This document shows positions 43,322 to 52,468 of a stretch of DNA of 64,000 nucleotides, piece by piece. This DNA comes from Diplosphaera chodatii (lineage: Eukaryota > Chlorophyta > Trebouxiophyceae > Prasiolales > Stichococcaceae). How positions within the stretch are numbered: the stretch's first letter is position 1; each line of letters starts with the position of its first letter. Below the pieces are notes generated by a model. It made no database searches. It was given only the letters and a program-made list of their open reading frames with translations, and was not told the DNA's origin. The stretch spans positions 868,001-932,000 of the forward strand of contig JAALGY010000032.1 of the NCBI GenBank assembly GCA_032358165.1, read 5' to 3'. A program made the translations under genes and the position numbers.

Positions 43322-45569
43322 ATGAGCGTGGCACACACAAGCAGGCATCAGCTTGGCCACACCAGTGTCGCACAGCAGGCAGCCCGCAACTGCAGCGGCG
43401 TGCTGCATATTCAACCCAAGTCATCAAAGATGAGGCAGCAGCCAGCAGCGCGGCACAGGACGCGTCAGCAGCCCCTGCAGTGTGGCGCCACTGCAGCGGC
43501 AGACAAGCTGGAGGCCAGGCCTCTGCAGCCCGACAGCTTCATACAGGTACGACGAGTCGTCATTATAAAGGACGAATCGTATGGACTCATCAGCTGCCGA
43601 ACATCAGATGGTAAGCATATAGTGCTTCACGAAGCTGAGAGTGGCTGCCACATGCAGGATCGCATGGACTTCCTGCGAGAGGACCTGCAGCACCTGTTCG
43701 ATGCGCAGGGCATCGATCGCACAGCGTACGAGGAGAAGGTTGCTTTCAGGGTGAGCTCTTGCATTGCAGTTGTTGTCAGTACACCAGGCTGGCAGGTTAC
43801 ACGGCATCCCCATGCTCAAGCTGCGCGCTTTGCACATCGCAGGACCCGCTGTCGAGCTACAACACGCTGTCAGGGTACCTGTTCAACATCCAGTTCCTGC
43901 GCCGCATCTTCGGGCCGCAGTTCATGCTGCATGACCTCCGGCGCACGGGCGACCACGAGATCACCTCCCGCTGGACGATGATCATGTCGCTGCAGGTATG
44001 GTCAATGCACTGCGGTTGCAAATACCTTCTTTTTAGCCTGGTGTGCCATTTCACACCGTCGATGCGCGGATGTGACAAGTCAATCATGGTGCAGCCCAAC
44101 AAGATTAGCCCACTACGGAGGTGGTGGGACCCCTCTTTGGTGTTCACGGGGGTGTCCATTATGAGCCTGAGCCCCGAGTCAGGTGGGGGTTTTGCAGGGC
44201 ACAGCGTGTACGCATATGGTGGTCCGCCATGTGTTCTATCATGCTGGAATGTGTATAGCTGACACGGTCGCACGCCTGCTTGCAGGCAAGTTCATCAGCC
44301 ACATCGACTACTGGGATGCGGTGAGGGACCTGCCATAGTTCCAGCTTGTTGCTGTTGGAGCCGAAGATGTGATATGCACAACAGCGTGTGCACATGAAGG
44401 CTGGCGATTTGACCCATGCCGCCACATTGGTCGTGCACAGATAGAGAACCAGGAGTTCCTGAGCTTCGAGGCGGTGCGCCACTTGATTGCCCAGCTGACG
44501 ACACTTTCAAAGGCGCCCCAGAATCTGGATACACCCGACTTCGTGATACTCCGGCGCTTTGGTGACTGCGAAGTGCGCAGGTGAGAGATGTTCAGAGGTC
44601 ATAGCAACTCCAGGTGTAGACAACATGTGCATGCGGCATAGTCGCTTGCCTGTCTGGCAGATGCTCGTCCCGAGTGAGGGACGCTGCCAGGTGCGGAGGT
44701 GTCTGGTACACTGGATGTGCAGGTATGAGCCGTTCACAGTGGCAGAGACTGCCACCCAAGACATCACCAGCAGCAGCAGCAACGGCAGCAGCGGCAGCGC
44801 GGGTGACAGCAGTGCTAACAGCAGCGGCAGGAGCGCATTCTTCAGGCTAGCGGTGTGCAGCACTGTGCTGCCATCTGAGTCATGTTTTCCACAGGCCATC
44901 AACGACAGAGATAGCTGTTCAATACCAGTGCCCAGCTTCATCATGTGAACTTTGAACATGCCTGCAGGATTACATATTTGGCAAAGCCAACTCCAGCGGC
45001 ACAAAGATGGCGATGACAACTCCAGTATTCACCAGCAGTGCTGGTGCCATGCAGTTTGTGGTCGGCAAAGCGGGCAAGGCAAGTGTTTCTTGCCATGCGG
45101 CTCTGCATGCGGTAATGACTGCGCAGCTGGTGCCGTGTGGCATACTGCTGCCACGCCGTTCTGTGGGTCGCACACAGCTTGTGCTTGTGCCACTCCAGGG
45201 TCCCCAGCAGCTTCCAGCGCCAACAGACGACAGTGTCACGGTCAAGCAGCAGCCAGGCGGGCACTATGCCTGCGCCACCTTCAGTGGTGTTGCCGACAAG
45301 GCGCAGGTGTGTAGCGTGCAGTGTGGTGCAGGCGGTTGCTGCTGAGCTTCAGACCTGCAAGCATTTCTTCTGTACGTTTCACGACATGTGTCTGCACGTT
45401 GCAGGTCGAGCAGCAGTTGACGCGGCTGCGGCAAGCTGTAACAAGGCACAGTCTGACACTCAAGTCGCCCGATGAGTATGTAATTGCACGCTACAACGAC
45501 CCGAGCACCAAGCCCATCTTTAGGCGCAACGAGATCCTGATTGAGCTGGAGGACTTTCAGTTGTGGTAG
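43322..45569 (+). CDS. DUF2358-SOUL heme-binding-like protein, copy 2 (complete)
   Basis: Downstream, apparently intact paralogue. ATG 43322 gives a Ser/His/Arg/Gln-rich presumed plastid transit peptide; a later ATG at 43430 is an alternative. The DUF2358 domain reads DRMDFLREDLQHLFDAQGID, YEEKVAFRDPLSSYNTLSGY, FNIQFLRRIFGPQFMLHDLR, SRWTMIMSLQ and WWDPSLVFTGVSIMSLSPES, then HIDYWDAIENQEFLSFEAVR. The SOUL domain reads DFVILRRFGDCEVRRYEPFT. A Ser/Gly/Asn low-complexity insert follows, then FFRLADYIFGKANSSGTKMA MTTPVFT. QQPGGHYACATFSGVADKAQ and RRNEILIELEDFQLW complete it. It has an extra intron between WDA and IENQ that copy 1 lacks. Confidence 0.87.
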
Positions 45570-46098
45570 TCATAGGGTTTGGACTGTGTGCACAATTCTG
45601 CTCAGGTGTTAAGTCATCTGGTCGGCAGGCAAACGTTGGTCGGCAGGCAACCGTAGACAACGGTCAGGAGTACCTGCACTGTACCTTCACTGCATGGGTC
45701 GTCAGGAGTATTGAAGTAATGCTGCGGAAACATGACCGACCGCGTCCATCTGCTTGATAATCGCGGGCCACATACGCCAAGTCGCCAACTTGTGTACCTG
45801 CAGCCACACTATCAGAACTTTAGCGATATCACCACCGACGTATCGCTCCGCCAGGGCTCCGCCGGTAATGCAGGCATGCTAGTACTCGACTTTGGCTGGC
45901 CCAACGCATTGCTTCACGGAGACAAATGGCTTTGGGTCGTAGCATGATGATTCAGCCCGCCACCTACCATGAGGTGCAACCTCAACCAGCAGTGACTGCT
46001 TCGATGTCAGGATACCGGGTCGCGCGCCGTTGTTTATTTGGAAGACGGTTGGTACCTTTTATGTTTTAGCCAGATGGTCGTCTTGACACATCCCGACA
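45570..46098. other. Intergenic region upstream of the tRNA gene
   Basis: About 530 bases, no coding signal recognised. Contains a short direct repeat near 45623-45650 (GTCGGCAGGCAA, twice). Confidence 0.5.
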
Positions 46099-46171
46099 AC
46101 GCTCGTGGCCCAATGGATAAGGCGTCCGCCTACGGAGCGGAAGATTCCAGGTTCGATCCCTGGCGAGCGTG
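46099..46171 (+). tRNA. tRNA-Arg(ACG)
   Basis: 73 bases fold as a full cloverleaf without an intron. The acceptor stem ACGCTCG pairs perfectly with CGAGCGT (46164-46170), with discriminator G at 46171. The D arm is GCCCAATGGATAAGGC and contains the A box. The anticodon stem TCCGC/GCGGA holds the loop CTACGGA with anticodon ACG. The T arm is CCAGG TTCGATC CCTGG and contains the B box. The wobble A is expected to be edited to inosine. A short T run (TTTT near 46234) downstream could terminate Pol III. Confidence 0.98.
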
Positions 46172-46809
46172 CATTCGGTCCGATGATGTCAGGTTATCTC
46201 ACGCAAACAGACTCTGGCATCGCAAACACGACTGCTTTTGCTCCGATACGTGTAATCGACCATCGATCCTCGTGGTGTACCTCTGGACGTATCACTGGGG
46301 AGCAATTCAAGAAGCACAATTCTAGGTCAGACCTTCAGACTTCTGGGCCAGGGCACAAAATACACTTTCATGCATGTGAATGCCAGGCACTCCACTGACG
46401 TCGCTGCTGCTGTATGATGTAGCTTGTTTGGCTGCCAAACGGATCATGTCCGACAGCTATGGATGGTGGCCTCCAGGATCCGTTTGCTTGTGGCACGCCC
46501 GCTGTAGGCAGATGCTGGCAGCTTGCACTACATGCAGTGGTGTGGTGCATGCCTGGACGTCCCACACTGTGCTGCTGTGTATATTATCGCAACGAGCCAG
46601 AGAACGCCAGACAACAGGCATGTTTTGCAGCTGACGAGACCGAGTGACATCATAATGAGCGGGACTGAACCGACCTGCACTATGTCTCATGGTGTGCGAT
46701 GTGACTTGCTTCAAGAAGCCAAAACAGTGTGACAGCGGACAGATGACAAGCAAAATGTGTACTGCCCAATACTTCAGTTCGTGACACATGCTTGAGCACT
46801 GCGCAGGTG
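46172..46809. other. Intergenic region downstream of the tRNA
   Basis: About 640 bases. Open frames on both strands are short and show no conserved motif. Nothing could be assigned. Confidence 0.45.
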
Positions 46810-47633
46810 TCAGTTGTATGGCGGGTGCCCCTTCTTGTTTTTGGCCAGCAGCCCGCTGATCCCGCGGTGCATCGCGCCAAAGGCCGACACGCTGCCATTC
46901 TTCACAGCTGTCCCCGTCGCCGCTGCTGCCCTACAGACATGCAAACATGCCGCCATTGGCCACCGTCTGCACCGTGCACAGATCACCGAGCAGTCCTTTG
47001 GACGGTGGACGTCGCGCAGTGGACAGGGGTGATGGACCCACCCCTTTGCGGTCGCCCCGGCACCGCCTGATTTTGCTGGCTGCGGCTGCCCTGTCTGCGC
47101 ATTGCGGCTGCCGGCTGCTGGATAGTTCGGTGGCGGCTGCTGCTTACTGCTTGACGTTCTCTCCTTCAGACTGCAGGCAGAGCAGCGACTGCATACTGTT
47201 GTTGTTTTCCACCCAAAGGCACAGGATGCGCACCAGTGCCTGCTTCTGTTGCACTCCAGAAGTTGCGCAGCCAGACCGAACGCCTACAAACAGACCGCTC
47301 ACATTGAAGGCACTGAGACCATACTTTCAAAACATATACACCTTTTGGCACCGCTGATGGTCATGTTCTTGGCGCCAACCGCGCCCGAGACCGCTGCGCT
47401 GCCCACGCCCTTGCCAAGCTTCATACTCTTTGTCTTCCAGTTCTCTGGCTTGAACTCTGCGTGCGACGATAGGGCAGTGCTCAGGGCGTCGGTTTGTGTT
47501 CGGCCTCCTGTTACACGCTGCACACGCTGCTGCCATATGCATCACAGGCACCAGATGGTTTGCGTCGTCGCACTGGTCAGCAGCCAGGCGTATGGGATCA
47601 CTGAAGCCTCCTACCAGTCGTTTGAGTCGGCAT
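46810..47633 (-). CDS. Small basic protein of unknown function (101 residues)
   Basis: Three exons join in phase: complement(46810..46930, 47342..47507, 47615..47633). The first coding exon is only 19 nt (MPTQTT plus one base). The product has a charged piece, AEFKPENWKTKSMKLGKGVG, then Ala/Gly/Ser-rich SAAVSGAVGAKNMTISGAKR. The end is VSAFGAMHRGISGLLAKNKK GHPPYN. The splice sites are good (donors GTAGGA and GTGTAT, acceptors AACAG and TGTAG) and the protein has a consistent basic composition, which supports a real gene. No known domain, signal peptide or transmembrane segment is recognised. The Ala/Gly/Ser stretch might be a membrane-active helix (speculative). Confidence 0.55.
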
Positions 47634-48134
47634 GACTACAGCTGCTGCCACTCACTCGCCGGTGTCACCACGCCTGTCCAAGCACAGAACGGGATGCCAC
47701 ACCAAGACAGGTACTGCACCAGCGTTGGGCCTGGCAAACGAGAGGATCTGTGAATACAAACCAGTCAGTGGCAGGTCTGGGAGCAAGGTGGCAATATGTG
47801 GTCAGCAAGCGTCGAATGTTCCCTGTTAAGACGTTCAAGACATGCAGGCACGTGCAGGGGGTGTGTCGTTTGTGCCAAGCACTTGCATGGTACAAATATG
47901 GTTTAGAATGCATTACAGAAGCGGTCATGTGCTTGCTGTATGACAAGCCTGCCGTATTCAACGTGATGCCCACTATAAGCCACGACCTACATGTGTCGTG
48001 CAGCATTGTGGATCCCATACCGGTGCTTCATGCGTCAACACCAATGCAGCTGTCTTGCTAGACGACCGATTATAATTTATCGACTTCCTGAGCGGGCGGC
48101 AGGGAACCCCTTTCAATACATGTACAGCAGCTGC
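47634..48134. other. Spacer between SNM1 stop and the orphan gene start
   Basis: About 500 bases between two minus-strand genes; no coding signal recognised. Confidence 0.45.
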
Positions 48135-49093
48135 TCAGAACCTGCACGACTGCGCAGGCGGCACCAGAAAGCCAGCAAGGGTACGCTGCCGCTTCTGCCT
48201 GCCCGATGGAGAGATGCCATCCTCGGCGGTGGCACGGCTGCAGCTGGGCTGGGCTGCAGATGGCAGCGGAGCTGACTGTGTCATGGCCAAGGATGCACCA
48301 ATGCTGCCGCAGCTGCCTCTGCTGCCATGGGCACCGGCAGTACCACTGCCAGCTCTTGGGCTGCCAGCACAGCTGCCGCCGCGGCGTGCGTTGCGGGCAG
48401 CGATCATGGCCATGATGATCTCCTGCTCTCGCACGCTAACACTGTCAAGCAGACTGTCGCCGCCGGCTGCACTCGCCTCCGGCACTGTTGCGGGTACAAC
48501 GGTGCTGTCTGCGTCCAAGGGCCCACTGCTGTCCCGCAAGGCTGTGTCTGCAGGCGGGGACTGTGGCTTTGCAAGGTCGCTGCCGCAAGCGATCCTTGGA
48601 TCTGCACCGGGCTGTTTGGCGACAGCGGCTGCTGTGCAAGCGGTGCTAGCGTGCGCAGGTGCTGCTGTTGCTGCTGCTCTTGCTGCAGAGCCATGTGTGG
48701 CGGGCTGCGCCTCATCCTCAGGCAAGGCTGCGCCTGCCATCCACGCAGAGCCTTCAGCAGAGGCCGCGCTGTCTGGCTGCGCCTGATCTGCTGCCTCTTC
48801 TGCTGCGTCCTCTGGGGGCGGACTGCCCTCTGACATCGCATCCCACTCTGATGCGTTGCCGTCAAACCCTGAGGCGTTGCCGCACGAGTCTGCACGCGCC
48901 AGTGGGGTGGCTGGCTCAGACGCCGCACAGTACGCGATGGGGTGTGCCGGGCTGCACTGACCAGGCCAGGCCTCCGGCTGGCTGCACTGCGATGCAGCAC
49001 AGCTGGCTGCTGCTTCTGCCAAAGCAGACTGAGCTTCGACAGCCTGCACCCCTCGCATGGAGGCTGCTTCGCCGGCGTGTGCAGTGCTTGCCA

Positions 49094-49138
<45 letters not shown>

Positions 49139-52129
49139 TTGCGCGCCGCCTGCCACCAAAATAGGCGTCTAGCCGTGACTTGTCACCGCGCAGATCCATC
49201 AAGTCCGCAAACCGGTCCACGATCGCCCGTGACCTGCAACACAACAATAGCAACACTGTTCTTGTGCTCGTGGGGCAACACACCACACAGCACGTTCACA
49301 AGTGGTAGTGTTACAGGGGGGGGCGCACGTGGCGGGGTCCTCGGTGACGTTGACGGTGGGGATGATGCGGCGGGGGCGCAGCCGCCGCACGCAGTCCTGC
49401 AGCTCGTTGAACGCCGAGTGCTCGCTGTAGGGCACGCCGTACACGGTGACGGGCCCCTCCCGCCGCACCTCCAGCCTCCCGTTCCGCTTGTACGTCCAGC
49501 CTGCGTCCACAGCAACATGGCAATTCTGTCAATGCGGTCAGAATACATGAGCTGTGCAAGCCCGGTCTCCAAGAGTGCCTATGAATTGTTGTGACCACTA
49601 GCCGTGCTTGAAGACATCGAGTACAAGGACATCTGCAGGTTTCCATCACAAGTGCCATGCTTCAAAACCAGCGGGGGTTGAATGCAGGTGCCGCACCCGT
49701 GGGGCGGAAGCCGACGACCTTCAGGAAGTTGGCCTTGCGCATGCGCTCCAGCAGCTTCTCCGGCTGCAGCGCGGCGCCCATGAAGGTCACCTGCAGCCGC
49801 GCCCCCGCCCTCTCGCCCGTCAGCAGCGCCATGTCCTCCTCCGGCAGCTGCAGCATCCTCATGGTCTGCGCGGAGAACAGGGGCCCATGCGCATGCGGGT
49901 GACACTTCGGCGACACCCTGTCACAGGGTGCCCTTGTCAACGCTGGAGCATCCGCCTGTCCTCAGGGCAGGGGTGTGATGCTCCAGGATGGACAGCGTGA
50001 TGACGAGCACGGATTGCGACTGACAACGCTGCGCACCTTGACCTTGTCGGCCTCGCACCACAGCTTCCAGCCCAGGGCACGCGCCGTGCCCAGGAACGCG
50101 CGCTCCTGCATACATGCACGTAGATTTGCATGCAACTGGCGGTTCACAAGAGACTGCGTGCTGAGCAGAGGTTGCACGACCCGGATGACCGATGCCATTG
50201 GGAGCCACCATGCGCACCTTGCCGATGGAGTAGGCGCCGATGACGAACAGGGTGCGCGGCTCCTTGGCATGCTCCTCTCGCACAATCTCCACCATGCGAG
50301 CGATGCACTCATCCTGCAGGTCGATGCCCAACTCCTATACTAAGTGAATTGCAAGCCATCTGTGCCTCCTAGCCGAAATGCTCGATGCTGCCTTAGCAGA
50401 GCCCTGCTGCATAGAGCAAAGGCTGTCAGGCATACACAGCACTTACGGCTGGTTGGGCGCTGCAAAAGTGGTCAAGGGGCGGTGCCTGGTGGGATGCCCT
50501 GTAGGCTGAAAATGCGGCACCTGGGGCGGGTGCAGGTGCCGCGGCGCCGCGTACGTGGTGTCCAGGTACAGCACGTCCAGCGGCTGCCCGGCCAGCGCGG
50601 GGTGCTGCGCCATGCCCGGCTGCCACCGCATGTCGCCGCAGTGCAGGATGCGGGTGACCGCCTGCAACATGACAGTAAGTGACGTGAACGATGCTCGACA
50701 GTGCCCAACATGAATGATGCCGTGGCGCCTGCTGCCAGAGAGTGCATGTCACATGCGGGGTGTGACAGACATATGCTTCACCTTGCTGCATGCCCCGGCT
50801 GCAGCCGGCACCTCGAAAAGCATCATCGCGGCGCCAGGGCAGTGGTTGGCATCAATGAGCGTGACACCAACGCCGTCAATAACATGCCGCTGGTCCATCT
50901 CAAGTGGCTGCACACGCTCTGTGGGAATGCGGTTTTTATTCACTATCAGCCGTTTTGTGATGGGGCTGCAGTAGATCATCCCCGCAGTGAAGTCTGAGCG
51001 CAACCCTGCGGCATGAAGACGGCCATCTCAGCACACATCGGGATCACCTGTACTGCATTACATGGGGAGCATGACGGCATCGACACCGTGTGTACGCTTG
51101 CCTGTCGTGTGGTCGGAGTGCTGGTGCGTCAGAAAGTAGTGCTTGCACCTCGGGTTCTGGAACCTGCATAGCCAAATAGCGGATTATCGTCATTGTGTTA
51201 CCGCATGGAAAAGACAGCAGAAAGCTCTGGAGAGGTGTGCCAGCGAGTCAGCACGGAGCACCTGAAGCCATCCACCATGAACTGCGTGCCGACGATCCAT
51301 TTGATGTGTTCCACTTGGCTGGCCATCCTGCAGCTAGGTGCCGGCAGCTGGCTTTGGCAGGCGGCCCGACGTCACTCGTCGCTCTGCCACTCGCTGCCAT
51401 CACCGCTGGCACTCGCGTTGACATCCACCACTGCACGGCGCACAGCCAGTTTAGTGACACTCCGTCTACCATCAGCATACACATCTGTGCGGCTCGCATG
51501 ATGATGAGTCCCTGTTGATGCAGGTAGTGCTGCCGCAGCCAGACGGCCAAGCTCACTTTCATCGGACATGTCGTCAGAATCCTGGTCCACTGGCTCTGTG
51601 CCGCCGTTGCTGCCCGGGTCCTCCTCGCCCTCTCCCTCGGGCGGCTCCTCTTCCTCTTCCTCCGGCAGCAGGGTTGTGGTAATGCCGGTCGGCAGCACCC
51701 GCCTGTGGTACTCACGGATGTCCAGGAACTGCACTTGAATGTGCATCAAGCCTGTTACAGCGCTGCTGGCAACCGCTTCTTGGATATAGCTGGAGTCCAG
51801 GTTGAGGCTGTGGGTCATGCATGCAAACTATAAAGAGCCATGCTGCATGCGGCACCATGCACTTTGAATCGCCATGTCAATCTGCGCAGCCAGGTCGTCC
51901 CGCACAGCACCTGCTGCTTGAGGCGATTCTCTTGCCGTGCCAGCTCAGCAGCGTCCGTGCCTTGGCCCCGCAGCTCCTCGATGGACTTCGGCACAAAACG
52001 CGGTGTCAGCAACATGTCATTGGCAGCAACCCGAACAGTACCCGTGCACCCAGTGTTCGCTATTCGTTGATGCCTACCGCCTGATGGCACAACACTGTCT
52101 GAGTCTGTCACCGTCCCGCCTTGCCCCAT
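48135..52129 (-). CDS. SNM1: SNM1/PSO2-family DNA crosslink-repair nuclease (MBL / beta-CASP)
   Basis: 5'-exonuclease family acting in interstrand-crosslink repair. An acidic disordered N-terminus (about 51370-52129, including LLPEEEEEEPPEGEGEEDP) joins through a 48-nt intron to the catalytic part. That part begins VEHIKWIVGTQFMVDGFRF. The metal-binding motif CKHYFLTHQHSDHTTG (about 51100-51155) is HxHxDH. Further motifs are VTLIDANHCPGAAMMLFEVP, ILHCGDMRWQPGM and LDVLYLDTTYA. The beta-CASP part has TLFVIGAYSIGKVR and ends with DAGWTYKRNGRLEV, VTVYGVPYSEHSAFNELQDC VRRLRPRRIIPTVN. A 350-residue tail follows, with 14 glutamines and many acidic/Ser stretches. It ends QKRQRTLAGFLVPPAQSCRF, where QRTLAGFL resembles a PCNA-binding PIP box. 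The acidic N-terminus could instead be a separate gene, but only about 45 bases would separate the two. Confidence 0.86.
49095..49136 (-). repeat. (CTG/CAG)14 microsatellite encoding polyglutamine
   Basis: Fourteen uninterrupted CTG units on plus read as CAG on the coding strand and encode 14 glutamines in the SNM1 C-terminal tail. Confidence 0.97.
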
Positions 52130-52468
52130 CGCCTACGGCAGCATGCACGACATGCAGTAAATATCTTCGGTCAGGCAGGATCCAATTCCTATACATAAGT
52201 GTGGTTTTGTCAGCTTCGCCCTAACGCTTGCTCCTAGATGGCAAATTGCAAATAGCACTCACTGTTGCCTGGTCTTGTAAATCAAAGACCTGGTGACTTG
52301 CAGTAGGCAGTGACATCATATCACAACGACGGCCGTTCACAATCAATCAACGAGTCTGGTCGACATCTCGACTCAGTGCTCGAGAGTCAGGAACATCACC
52401 TCCTTGCGAGCCGGTCCTGTTGCAAACGCCAGGTCTGCCTGGATCTGACGTTCAGCGGTGACCTTACT
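52130..52468. promoter_or_regulatory. Divergent intergenic region SNM1 / LACS
   Basis: About 340 bases between opposite start codons; presumed back-to-back promoters. No element named. Confidence 0.45.

Noticed and set aside
48214..48786. Long plus-strand Ala/Ser-rich frames opposite SNM1
   Set aside because: They mirror the low-complexity SNM1 tail on the minus strand and have no independent evidence.
51372..52129. Acidic frame upstream of SNM1 as an independent gene
   Set aside because: It would end about 45 bases before the next start on the same strand, leaving no room for a terminator and promoter. An in-phase intron links it to SNM1. Flagged as unresolved in findings.
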